Assembly (NCBI RefSeq): GCF_007280415.1
Contig: NZ_VKKU01000002.1
Coordinates: forward strand, 1,281,501-1,345,500
Length of the DNA stretch: 64,000 nt
Direction: 5' to 3'
DNA from: Sphingorhabdus contaminans
GTDB lineage: Bacteria > Pseudomonadota > Alphaproteobacteria > Sphingomonadales > Sphingomonadaceae
Below the pieces are notes generated by a model. It made no database searches, was not told the DNA's origin, and was given only the letters and a program-made list of their open reading frames with translations. Both the position numbers and the translations under genes were made by a program. This document shows, in pieces, positions 43,277-51,812 of the stretch (position 1 is the first letter of the stretch; each line of letters begins with the position of its first letter).

Positions 43277-44548
43277 ATGACGCTGCACCAGTCTTTAGCT
43301 GAAGCGATTGTCGATGGTCGGGCCTATGCGGATGGCGACAGGATCGACGAGGTGTTCCGTTGTATAAGGAAGGAAGCTCCTCTGGATGTGGCCCAGCCAG
43401 AAGGCTATGACCCCTTTTGGGCCGTAAGCCGTCACGCTGACATCAAAGAGATCGAACGTCAGCCGGATCTTTTTCACAACGCGGACCGGGCTGTTGTTGT
43501 CCAGACTACATCGAACGCTGCCAAGATCCGGCAAATGACTGGAGGGGAAGCAAACATGGTTCGTAGCGTTGTGTCAGTCGATGGAAAGGAGCACAAAGAT
43601 CTTCGCGGGATATTGTTCCCGCACCTAACTCCTCGTTCCGTTCGTCCCATGGAAGAGCAAGTACGCAAGATTGCGTCCGAGTTCGTCGACCAGATGCTCG
43701 GATTTGGTGACGAATGCGATTTCGCTAAGCAAGTCGCCTTCCTCTATCCACTACGGGTCTTGATGGCATTCATGGGAGTCCCGCCTCAGGACGAGCCGAT
43801 GATGCTTAAGCTTACTCAAGAGATATTCTCCGGAAACGATCCGGAGTTGAACCGCTCTGGAAAACAGCAGACTCCGGAGGAGGCTCTTCAGGCAACCCTT
43901 GCCAGCATCGCCGAGATGGAAAACTACTTCCTTGACGTGACCACGCGGCTACGTGAAACGCCGGACAGCGGACTGAACAGTCTTATCGCGAATGCGAAGA
44001 TTGATGGAGACTATCTGACTCGCCGACAACTGCTTGGCTATTATATAACGGCCGCCACGGCAGGCCATGATACTACCTCAAATGCAACTGCGGGAATAAT
44101 GTGGGCACTGGCAGAAAGACCTTATCTTTTCGAGCAGATAAAGCAGGATCGTACTCTCATCCCGGCGCTTGTCGATGAAGGTGTGCGCTGGGTAACACCG
44201 GTTAAACATTTCATGAGATCGGCCACCGCAGATTGCGAATTGGCTGGTCAGAAAATAACGAAGGGCGATTGGTTGATGCTATGTTACAGCTCCGCCAATC
44301 GCGACGAGTTAGTCTTCGACGATCCATTCGACTTCAGGTTGGATCGCAAAGACAACCCGCAGCTTGCATTCGGGTACGGTGTCCATGTTTGTTTGGGACA
44401 GCATTTGGCGCGGCTGGAAATGCGCGTGCTGATGGAGCAATTGTTCGATAGGCTAGCGTCTGTTGAACTTTCGGGAACACCGGCGCGGACGATATCCAAT
44501 TTTGTCTGCGGACCAAAGCGGGTGCCGATCCGCTACAAGACGAATTGA
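43277..44548 (+). CDS. Cytochrome P450, CYP108 (P450terp)-like
   Basis: 423 residues. I-helix: TAATAGHDTTSNA; ExxR: DEGVRWVTPVKHFMRSA; heme loop: FGYGVHVCLGQHLARLEM with the Cys near residue 372. The ending SVELSGTP...NFVCGPKRVPIRY, together with EGYDPFW and HADIKEIERQPDLF near the start, resembles remembered P450terp (CYP108A1), the alpha-terpineol hydroxylase. A terpenoid, alkyl-aromatic or other hydrophobic ring substrate is therefore plausible. First gene of the P450-rubredoxin-hydratase-acyl-CoA dehydrogenase unit, divergent from the molybdenum enzyme. Confidence 0.9.
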   Translation: MTLHQSLAEAIVDGRAYADGDRIDEVFRCIRKEAPLDVAQPEGYDPFWAVSRHADIKEIERQPDLFHNADRAVVVQTTSNAAKIRQMTGGEANMVRSVVSVDGKEHKDLRGILFPHLTPRSVRPMEEQVRKIASEFVDQMLGFGDECDFAKQVAFLYPLRVLMAFMGVPPQDEPMMLKLTQEIFSGNDPELNRSGKQQTPEEALQATLASIAEMENYFLDVTTRLRETPDSGLNSLIANAKIDGDYLTRRQLLGYYITAATAGHDTTSNATAGIMWALAERPYLFEQIKQDRTLIPALVDEGVRWVTPVKHFMRSATADCELAGQKITKGDWLMLCYSSANRDELVFDDPFDFRLDRKDNPQLAFGYGVHVCLGQHLARLEMRVLMEQLFDRLASVELSGTPARTISNFVCGPKRVPIRYKTN

Positions 44549-44561
44549 AAAGGCGGAATCG

Positions 44562-44741
44562 ATGAGCAACTCGTCTCGAAAGTGGCGCTGCCGCAGTTGT
44601 GGTTACATCTATGACGAGGCCTTGGGCTTGCCAGAGGATGGCATCGCTCCAGGCACGCCTTTCGAAACCATTCCGGAAGACCTTTTTTATTGCCCAGACT
44701 GCGGCACGGAAAAGCAAGATTTCGAATTGGTGGATTATTGA
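44562..44741 (+). CDS. Rubredoxin
   Basis: 59 residues. Iron-sulfur ligands are C10, C13, C44 and C47 in CRSCGYIYDE and CPDCGTEKQDFEL, the complete rubredoxin site. The ATG at 44562 is 14 bp after the P450 stop, with AGGCGG before it. Rubredoxins usually serve AlkB-type hydroxylases. No AlkB is in the window, so its partner could be the neighbouring P450, a desaturase elsewhere, or an acyl-CoA dehydrogenase route. Confidence 0.93.
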   Translation: MSNSSRKWRCRSCGYIYDEALGLPEDGIAPGTPFETIPEDLFYCPDCGTEKQDFELVDY

Positions 44742-44766
44742 TCTGCAAGTTTAAAGGGATGAAGCC

Positions 44767-45558
44767 ATGACCGCGCAACATATCAGGATTGAACGGTTGG
44801 GTGCCATTGAGCGGATCACGCTGGCGAGGCCTGAAAAGCGGAATGCCCAGAACAAAGCAATGCTCGAAGGCTTGGATGCTGCGTTGAAACGCGCAGAATT
44901 CGACGACGAAGTGCATGTTGTTATCCTGGCTGCAGATGGCAGCAGTTTTTCGGCCGGGCACGACAATAAGGAATTAGGTGATGACTATCTGCAGCGGCCT
45001 ACGGTTGAACGTTACCAGTTCGAGGATCGCTACTATCTCGAGATTGCGCTTGGCATACGTAACCACTCCAAACCGGTGATTGTCCAAGCTCAGGGTGCGT
45101 GCATTGCTGGGGGTTTTATGCTCGCTGCGATGGCAGATATTCTGGTGGCGTCGGAGGACACCTATTTCTCCGATCCCACTGTACTATTGGGTTCAGCCGC
45201 AGTTGAAGTTTTATTCCACCCTTGGGCGCTTGGAGACCGGCTGGCCCGCGACATCCTGTTTACAGGGCGTAACTTGACGGCAGCAGAGGCTTACCAGCGT
45301 GGTTTTGTCACTCGGCTGGTCGCTCGTGACCAACTTGAAGCAGCCGCAATGGAAATTGCCGAGACGATCGGAAAGGCACCTCCCTTTGCCATGCAGATGA
45401 TGAAGCGCTCGCTCAACCGTAATCTCGATGCTCAAGGCTACAGCGTAATGATGAGTGCACATTTCGACACCCATCAACTTGTTCATACTGCTTCAAAGAA
45501 CACAGCCAGTGCCGCAGAGCGGCTTGCCAACTTCAAGAGCATCGTGGCCGGCAACTAG
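44767..45558 (+). CDS. Enoyl-CoA hydratase/isomerase family protein
   Basis: 263 residues of crotonase fold. Oxyanion loops are FSAGHDNKELG and ACIAGGFMLAAMADI. At the positions where classical hydratases have two Glu, this protein has Met in GGFMLA and Val/Leu/Gly in DPTVLLGSAAVEV, so it may be an isomerase, hydrolase or ring-opening homologue rather than a true hydratase. GGGATGAAGCC precedes the ATG. Third gene of the P450 unit. Confidence 0.87.
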   Translation: MTAQHIRIERLGAIERITLARPEKRNAQNKAMLEGLDAALKRAEFDDEVHVVILAADGSSFSAGHDNKELGDDYLQRPTVERYQFEDRYYLEIALGIRNHSKPVIVQAQGACIAGGFMLAAMADILVASEDTYFSDPTVLLGSAAVEVLFHPWALGDRLARDILFTGRNLTAAEAYQRGFVTRLVARDQLEAAAMEIAETIGKAPPFAMQMMKRSLNRNLDAQGYSVMMSAHFDTHQLVHTASKNTASAAERLANFKSIVAGN

Positions 45559-45599
45559 CTTGGAAACGCACTTATCGACTTAAGACCGGAGTAGACCGC

Positions 45600-46673
45600 T
45601 TGTCCGATACCATCGATCTGGATTTCCTCGACGAGAGCTTTGCCGAAATGCTGAGCTCCGAATGGCCGCGCGAGCGCTCAGTGGCGCATGCCCAGTCTGG
45701 GAATCTGATCGCGGCGGATCTGTGGTCGCAGATGGCGGGCCTTGGCTGGACCGCACTGAACGTTCCCGAGGAGTTCGGCGGTCTAGGCCTCGGTATCGAA
45801 GCTACCTCGCGCCTCCATGCGGCGCTAGGAGCAGTCTCGGCACCAGTCCCGATGTTGGGTACAACGATGGCAGCCGCACTCATTGCTCATGCCGGTAGTG
45901 ACCGGCAGCGTAAGGCTTGGCTTCCTGCACTTGCCGATGGCTCGATGCGGTTCGGCTTTGCACAGCCATCAGGTGCACAGCTGACCATAGAAAATTCGAG
46001 CGTCAGCGGCATTGCAGCCGACATACTCGATGCTCCATCTGCAACGCATTTTGTGTTAAACGGCAGGCGCGAGGGTAAGCGCAGCTGGATCGTCTTGGCC
46101 GCCGATAGCCCCGGTCTGTCCGTCGAGGTCCACCCCTTGAATGACACAAGCCGGACGCTTGGCAGCGTGAACTTCTCGCAAGTGACACTCGCGGAAGATG
46201 CAATCATTTCAGCGCCAGACTGTCAGCGAGTTGTCGACCTGCTCGAACACTGGAGTTGCATCGCCTTGGCCTCGGACTCGCTCGGGATTGGCGAGGCCGT
46301 GCTCAATCTGACGATCGAGTATCTCAATGTGCGAGAGCAGTTCGGGAAGGTGATCGGCAGTTTCCAGGCGCTCAAGCACCGGGTGGCTGATCACAAGACC
46401 GCCTTGGTTGGCGCGCGCGAGTTTCTGGCGCATGTGGCGTCGCTTGATCCTGGGGATCCTGCCGGGTTGATTGAAGCCCTCTCTTCAAAGGCGCACATCA
46501 CCCGGGTTGCCGCCGAGGTCGCGCGTGACTGCATCCAGTTGCATGGCGGTGTAGGTTTTACTGCAGAATTCCAGCCGCATGTCTTCCTGAAACGGGCCAA
46601 GTTAAACGAAGCACTCTATCTAACGCGCAACGAAGCGCTCGATCGGGTTGCCGATTTGCTGGAGGCAGCGTGA
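45600..46673 (+). CDS. Acyl-CoA dehydrogenase, small subunit-like (pair A)
   Basis: 357 residues from a TTG with GGAG eight bases upstream. ACAD fold features are LWSQMAGLGWTALNVPEEFGGLGLG, REQFGKVIGSFQALKHRVAD and QLHGGVGFTAEF. The middle FAD-contact motif typical of full ACADs is degenerate (FGFAQPSGA). It overlaps the next ACAD gene by one base. This small-plus-large arrangement matches the heterotetrameric acyl-CoA dehydrogenases of steroid-type side-chain degradation, in which each subunit supplies part of the FAD site. Confidence 0.88.
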   Translation: MSDTIDLDFLDESFAEMLSSEWPRERSVAHAQSGNLIAADLWSQMAGLGWTALNVPEEFGGLGLGIEATSRLHAALGAVSAPVPMLGTTMAAALIAHAGSDRQRKAWLPALADGSMRFGFAQPSGAQLTIENSSVSGIAADILDAPSATHFVLNGRREGKRSWIVLAADSPGLSVEVHPLNDTSRTLGSVNFSQVTLAEDAIISAPDCQRVVDLLEHWSCIALASDSLGIGEAVLNLTIEYLNVREQFGKVIGSFQALKHRVADHKTALVGAREFLAHVASLDPGDPAGLIEALSSKAHITRVAAEVARDCIQLHGGVGFTAEFQPHVFLKRAKLNEALYLTRNEALDRVADLLEAA

Positions 46674-47872
46674 TGACTCGGACTTTCGATATTCTTTCCA
46701 AAGTCGGCGATGAAGGAGCTTTCCGGCAAGAAATACGCGACTGGCTCGCTGTTTCGATGCCCAAGAACTGGCGTAGCGAATGGCAAGGGCTGGAAAACGA
46801 AACCCTTAAACCCAAGATGATCGACTGGCTCGAAGAGCGACGGAAAGTAGGTCTTGCCACCCCGCACTGGCCCAAGGAATGGGGCGGGCCAGGTCTGCCA
46901 TTCGGTTACCAGATAATCGTTTATGAGGAGCTGACCCGCGCAGACGCGCCCGAGCTTCACATGTACATGGTTTCGCTGTTCCAGACCCCCGCAACGCTGT
47001 TTGAACACGGCAGTCCTGCGCAGAAGGAGAAGTACCTTTCGGGGATAACTCACGGTACAGATATCTGGTGCCAGGGCTTCTCTGAACCGGGGGCCGGATC
47101 GGATCTGGCGGCGCTGCGGACAAGTGCACGCCGCGAAGGCGATCATTATGTGGTCAATGGGCAGAAAATCTGGTCGTCAGGGGCGATCAATGCCCAATTT
47201 TGCCTGCTGCTTGCCCGCACGGAGCAGAACGTAAAGCGCAAGCATGAGGGCATTTCTTATTTCATCATGGATATGAAGGCACCCGGCGTCGAAGTTCGGC
47301 CGATCCGGTCTATTACCGGCGAGCAGGAGTTTTGCGAGATCTTCATGGACGATGTGAAGATTCCTGCGGAGAATCTGATTGGCGCAGAAGGCGATGGTTG
47401 GAATATCGCCCAGTCCACTCTCTCAGCCGAACGAGGGCTTCTGATTTTTGGCGGAACAGAACGGCTTGCTCGCTCGTTCGAACGCGATCGGGTCGATGGC
47501 AAAGACAGCTGGATGCGCGATCCGCAGTTGCGCCGCGAGTATGCGGCGTTTCATGCTGAACTTCAGGTCATCCGCCTCTTGATCCGCAAGCTGCTAAAGG
47601 AGCTCGAAGCGAACCCCGACAAGGCTTCGTCAACCCTGCCGACTTTCATTAAGCTCACATGGGGGCCGTTTCTGCAGCGCTATACTGAGTTTCTAGTCCG
47701 CGCCGAAGGCCTGCAAGCGCACAAATGGAAAGCTCCGATCCCGGCAACGGCGCATACCAGCCGAATAAAGTTCATCGATTTCCTCAAGAGCTATGCTTGG
47801 ACCATCGCGGGAGGATCGAATGAGATCATGCGTAACATCATCGCCGAGAGATACCTTGGGCTGCCTCGCTAA
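46673..47872 (+). CDS. Acyl-CoA dehydrogenase, large subunit-like (pair A)
   Basis: 399 residues. FAD and substrate motifs are CQGFSEPGAGSDLA, GQKIWSSGA and GGSNEIMRNIIAERYLGLP near the C-terminus, the region that carries the catalytic Glu. The LPTFIKLTWGPFLQRYTEFL helix is typical of FadE proteins for branched or ring-bearing acyl-CoAs. The ATG shares its A with the TGA of the small-subunit gene, implying coupled translation. It converges with the SDR gene 12 bp away. Confidence 0.91.
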   Translation: MTRTFDILSKVGDEGAFRQEIRDWLAVSMPKNWRSEWQGLENETLKPKMIDWLEERRKVGLATPHWPKEWGGPGLPFGYQIIVYEELTRADAPELHMYMVSLFQTPATLFEHGSPAQKEKYLSGITHGTDIWCQGFSEPGAGSDLAALRTSARREGDHYVVNGQKIWSSGAINAQFCLLLARTEQNVKRKHEGISYFIMDMKAPGVEVRPIRSITGEQEFCEIFMDDVKIPAENLIGAEGDGWNIAQSTLSAERGLLIFGGTERLARSFERDRVDGKDSWMRDPQLRREYAAFHAELQVIRLLIRKLLKELEANPDKASSTLPTFIKLTWGPFLQRYTEFLVRAEGLQAHKWKAPIPATAHTSRIKFIDFLKSYAWTIAGGSNEIMRNIIAERYLGLPR

Positions 47873-47883
47873 AACACAACCTC

Positions 47884-48723
47884 CTACAGGCCTGCGATGA
47901 GTTCCTGCACTGCCTCCGCGACCGTGTCGATCGACCAGTCTGCGACTGAAACGCCCGGCTGAATGGGCTTTGGCTGTGCCACCAGGGACAATTGGCCGCT
48001 GGCAATCCTGAAGATCTGGCCATTGACATGGGCCGATCGATCTGAGGCTAGGAAGCAGACCGTTTCAGCGGTATGTCGGGGATCTTGAAACGGCCGAGGC
48101 TTACCTTCAACACCCTTGAACTCCTGCATCGCGGTAACCATCCGGGTCGTTGCATTGGGTGATACCGCGTTTACCCGCACTCCCGTGCCGGCAAGGTCCA
48201 GCGCCCAGCCGTAGGTCATCGAAGAGACTGCCCCTTTTGTCGCACCATAAGCACTCATCTCTGCAATTCCGCTGGCGGCTCCTGAAGTGACGTTGATGAT
48301 TGAGCCTTTCCCGGCGGCGCGCATCCTTGGAATGGCATGCATCGCGCAGTTGGCCGTACCCAGGACATTAACCGATAGCATGGCCCGAAGATCGACCGGC
48401 TTGAGATCCCAGGCTAGGCCCATGCGGAAGAGACCGGCGTTGTTCACGAGCGCATCGATCTGGCTGCGTTCGGCAATGCAGGCGTCTATCAACCTGCCGC
48501 AATAGTCCGGATCGCTGATATCGCCGCAATGCGCGACCGCCGATCCGCCGAGCTGCTTGATCCTGTCAACGGTTTCATTGGCGACATCAGCATCGAGATC
48601 GTTCACGACTACAAAAGCGCCCAAACCGGCCGCTGTCTCCGCGACGACGGCACCAATACCCCGGCCGGCTCCGGTGATTACCATTGCCTTACCGGCAAGA
48701 CTCTCGGGCGTCTTCATGTGCAT
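47884..48723 (-). CDS. Short-chain dehydrogenase/reductase
   Basis: 279 residues. TGAGRGIG cofactor motif; VVNDLD suggests NAD preference; NNAG; Ser in NVTSGAASG; YGATK. A C-terminal extension of about 40 residues (QPKPIQPGVSVADWSIDTVAEAV) resembles SDRs that act on CoA thioesters, such as the MFE-2 dehydrogenase part. It probably oxidises a 3-hydroxyacyl-CoA. GGAG seven bases before the ATG. Last gene of a minus-strand run of ligase, P450, ligase and SDR. Confidence 0.88.
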   Translation of the reverse strand: MHMKTPESLAGKAMVITGAGRGIGAVVAETAAGLGAFVVVNDLDADVANETVDRIKQLGGSAVAHCGDISDPDYCGRLIDACIAERSQIDALVNNAGLFRMGLAWDLKPVDLRAMLSVNVLGTANCAMHAIPRMRAAGKGSIINVTSGAASGIAEMSAYGATKGAVSSMTYGWALDLAGTGVRVNAVSPNATTRMVTAMQEFKGVEGKPRPFQDPRHTAETVCFLASDRSAHVNGQIFRIASGQLSLVAQPKPIQPGVSVADWSIDTVAEAVQELIAGL

Positions 48724-48744
48724 TTCTGCGCTCCTGTGTCCTGA

Positions 48745-50394
48745 TTAGAGTGACCGACCCAGCTTTTCCGCGACCAGTGCCTGCAGCTCCGGTTTCTTGA
48801 CTTTGTGGGAATGAGTGCGTGGTATCTCGTCGCTGGGCAGGAAGACAATTTCCGATGGAATCTTGTACTTGGATAGCGCTCTTATGGTCACTTCGCGCAG
48901 CAACTTGGCAGTTACGGATGCTCCGGCGGCTTTGACGACGACAGCGACAGCGATCTCACCGCGTTGCGGATCGGGCAAACCTAATGCGATGGCCTCAGCG
49001 ACATCCGGATGACGCATCAACACGATTTCGATCTCGGCCGGCGAGACATTGGCGCCGGCTACCTTGATCATGTCATTGCGGCGGCCCTTGAAATAGAAGT
49101 AGCCGTCCTCGTCGATCAAGCCGGTATCACCGGTCGGGAAGAAGCCGTCACATGTTAGATACTCGTGGCGTTCCTTCTTGTAATACTCGCGCATCAAGGC
49201 GTAACCGCGCACCCATAGCTCGCCAACCTCGCCTGCAGGGAGTGGCTTGCCGTTCTCCGGATCGACGATCAGGCGTTCCATCCCAGGTAGGTTGCGCCCC
49301 AGATTGCCGCCTTTGCCGACCGGCGAGGGGGTGCCGTACCGATTGATACTGTGCGGGCCAAAGGTTTCTGTCATCCCGATCCAGCTCTGGATGCGTTCTG
49401 GCGGAATTGGCTGTCCGGTGACTGCGTCAACCGGCGGTGCCAGACCCGAGATGTGCGAAATATCCAGGCCTTCCGCTGCTGCCGCCTGACGCAACTCTGC
49501 GCCTTGGGTCGACCATGCCGAAAAGCGGTCGATATTTTCTTCTTTCACGACCCTGAATAGCTCTGCGGAAGTCGGATTGTCGGGGAAGCACAGGGTTCCG
49601 CCGACATGGAGGGCGGGCATCAGGTTGAAATTGATTCCACCCAGCCAGAACAGATTCATGACATGTAATGTGCGGTTGCCTGGCTTTGCGTCGAAATAAT
49701 CGAGGAAGTTGAAGGTAGTCCGAACTGCGGTACCATGGGTGTGTACCACCGATTTAGGGCGCGCGGTGCTACCCGAAGTACATATGACCAGTGCCGGATC
49801 GGAAGGGTGGACCGATTCCTCAACCTTCGCCAAGAAGCTTCCATCAATCTGGGGTTTGGCAGCCGCAGCATCCAGCACTTGCTGCGGCCCTGTCAACGCC
49901 CATTTCCGATCATGGTCTCCCCAGATGATGATCCGGCGAAGATATGGATGTTCTGAAAGATATAGTTCCGGTGTCGACTGTCCTGCGAGGCCCGGCAACG
50001 CAACTTCAACTCGCTCGACATAGTTGTTCTTTAGATAGCTGGGCTCGATGATCAGGGTATCGAGGTCATGGAACTCGACCGCCCAGTCGACCTCGGGGGG
50101 CTGGTAGAAAGTGCTCATCGTGACGACAAGAGCACCGATCCGGGTGGCCGCCAAGAAAATGACTGCCCAGTCGGGTTTGTTGGACATCAGCAAGCCGACG
50201 CGGGTTCCCTTGCCAATGCCCATGGCCAGCAGCCCCTTTGCCAGTGCAGCCGATTCCTCGTCCGCCTGCCGAAAGGTGAGCCGCCGCGATCCTTGGACCA
50301 GAAATTCGGTATCAGGAAAGCGTTCGACAGCAGACTTCAACGTATTAGTTAGCGTCGGGACATAGGCCGGTTCCGGGAGACGTACTTCTCTCAT
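48745..50394 (-). CDS. AMP-forming CoA ligase (cyclohexanecarboxylate-CoA ligase-like)
   Basis: 549 residues. P-loop: CTSGSTARPKSVVHTHG, a variant common in AliA-like alicyclic acid ligases, where STAxPK replaces TTGxPK. A8 hinge: GDTGLIDEDGYFYFKGRRNDMIK. C-terminal Lys region: PRTHSHKVKKPEL. It may activate an alicyclic or medium-chain acid. AGGAAAG precedes the ATG. It lies 22 bp upstream of the SDR gene and 60 bp after the P450. Confidence 0.9.
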   Translation of the reverse strand: MREVRLPEPAYVPTLTNTLKSAVERFPDTEFLVQGSRRLTFRQADEESAALAKGLLAMGIGKGTRVGLLMSNKPDWAVIFLAATRIGALVVTMSTFYQPPEVDWAVEFHDLDTLIIEPSYLKNNYVERVEVALPGLAGQSTPELYLSEHPYLRRIIIWGDHDRKWALTGPQQVLDAAAAKPQIDGSFLAKVEESVHPSDPALVICTSGSTARPKSVVHTHGTAVRTTFNFLDYFDAKPGNRTLHVMNLFWLGGINFNLMPALHVGGTLCFPDNPTSAELFRVVKEENIDRFSAWSTQGAELRQAAAAEGLDISHISGLAPPVDAVTGQPIPPERIQSWIGMTETFGPHSINRYGTPSPVGKGGNLGRNLPGMERLIVDPENGKPLPAGEVGELWVRGYALMREYYKKERHEYLTCDGFFPTGDTGLIDEDGYFYFKGRRNDMIKVAGANVSPAEIEIVLMRHPDVAEAIALGLPDPQRGEIAVAVVVKAAGASVTAKLLREVTIRALSKYKIPSEIVFLPSDEIPRTHSHKVKKPELQALVAEKLGRSL

Positions 50395-50453
50395 ATTCAG
50401 TCTTTCCTAATGACCCCTCAACATGTTGGACGTCTGTTGCGAAACGAAAGCTG

Positions 50454-51677
50454 CTAGTTGCATCGCGCGTTAAACTTGAGGGGTAGTTTCAACAGGGAAC
50501 CCAGCTGACCGGAATAGGGCATGCTTTCAAGTGAGCCGTTGAGCTGGACATTTTCCAGCCGTTCAAGGAGCACGGTCATGGCGACGATCATCTCGGTCTT
50601 AGCTAGAACGTGGCCAAGGCAATGATGGATGCCATGGCCGAATCCTGTGTTGTAGCTATCAATCGGCCGTGAAACGTCGTAGGTATTTGGGTTGTCGAAG
50701 CGCTCGGGGTCCCGGCTGGCTGACAGAGTGTTCAAATAAATCAGCTGGCCGGCCTCGGCGTGAAAGCCGTCAAAGTCGACCGTACTACGAACGACACGTT
50801 TGTTGGCCTGAACCGTGGGGTAGAAGCGGATCGATTCATGCATCACGAACGGAATCTGCTCTGGATCGTTCAGCATCAACTCCCATGTGCCGGGGTGCCT
50901 TACAACGGCGCGTACAAAGTTTGCGAGCTGGCTTCGCGTACTGTCATGGCCTGCGAACAGAAGGTTCGTGAGGCCCCAAATCAACTCTTCCTTGCTGAGC
51001 TTTCCTTGCGCTTTCTGGGCCTCAACAATCACGGAAACAAAATCATCTTTCGGCTCCCTCGATCGACTTTCGACAAGAGGTTCAAGATAGTCCCAAAGAA
51101 CCTTTAGGGCAGCCTCGATCGCTGGTACATGAGGGGCCAACGGAACCGAAAACATGTGGGCAAGGGTGGCCGTCGCATTCTGGAAAGATGGCACATCCTT
51201 GGTGTCAACACCAAACAGCAGGCAGGCAACCGTTACCGAATAATGGTGGGTGAAGTCCGCAATGAAATCGCACTCGCCCCGATTTATGAACGTGTCGACC
51301 AAGCCATTGGCTACATCCGCCATCAATTCGCGCCTCTCGGCGATGCGACGAAGAGAAAACGCCTGACCCATGACTCGCCGAATCCGTGCGTGCTGGTCGC
51401 GAGGAAGCGCAGGCAATCGACCGTACCTGTCAAAAGACTCCTGAAGCGGGCCGCCCCCCATGTTTACCGTGTGCTCGGCGCTAGGGATATCGAACTCGTC
51501 TGCCTGAAGCATCCAGTTTAGAGTCTCATACCGCAGTACTTCAAAGCCACGTTGGCTCTTAGCTACCGGAGATTGCCTACGAAGCTGTGCTAGCACTTCA
51601 TGGGGGTTCGAGTTGAATTCTTTGCCGTGAATGTCAAGGAACGGTAGGTCAGCGGTGGCGAGTTTTTTGGTTGCCAT
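50454..51677 (-). CDS. Cytochrome P450
   Basis: 407 residues. I-helix: LLFAGHDSTRSQL, with Ser in place of the second Thr in the acid-alcohol pair region; ExxR: HESIRFYPTVQANKR; heme loop: FGHGIHHCLGHVLAKTEM. It is a soluble class I type P450, which would use the [2Fe-2S] ferredoxin and reductase encoded at 56869 and 57988. The family is not recognised beyond the CYP superfamily. GGAGAG five bases before the ATG. Embedded between two CoA-ligase genes. Confidence 0.92.
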   Translation of the reverse strand: MATKKLATADLPFLDIHGKEFNSNPHEVLAQLRRQSPVAKSQRGFEVLRYETLNWMLQADEFDIPSAEHTVNMGGGPLQESFDRYGRLPALPRDQHARIRRVMGQAFSLRRIAERRELMADVANGLVDTFINRGECDFIADFTHHYSVTVACLLFGVDTKDVPSFQNATATLAHMFSVPLAPHVPAIEAALKVLWDYLEPLVESRSREPKDDFVSVIVEAQKAQGKLSKEELIWGLTNLLFAGHDSTRSQLANFVRAVVRHPGTWELMLNDPEQIPFVMHESIRFYPTVQANKRVVRSTVDFDGFHAEAGQLIYLNTLSASRDPERFDNPNTYDVSRPIDSYNTGFGHGIHHCLGHVLAKTEMIVAMTVLLERLENVQLNGSLESMPYSGQLGSLLKLPLKFNARCN

Positions 51678-51812
51678 GATTTCTCTCCATTTAAAACTTT
51701 CACATGCTTGACAGTCCGACCTACGCGTGATGGCGAGTTGGTTCCGGTCAGCTTTTTAATTTACAATTTACGAGTCCTTCAATTTGGCCATGTTGAAAAG
51801 GCCGAGCGGCCT

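Noticed and set aside
51690-51720. Possible seventh operator (AAAACTTT with TTGACA nearby) ahead of the P450 at 51677
   Set aside because: Only one half matches, the second arm is absent, and TTGACA points away from the P450. The gene can be read from the ligase promoter upstream.
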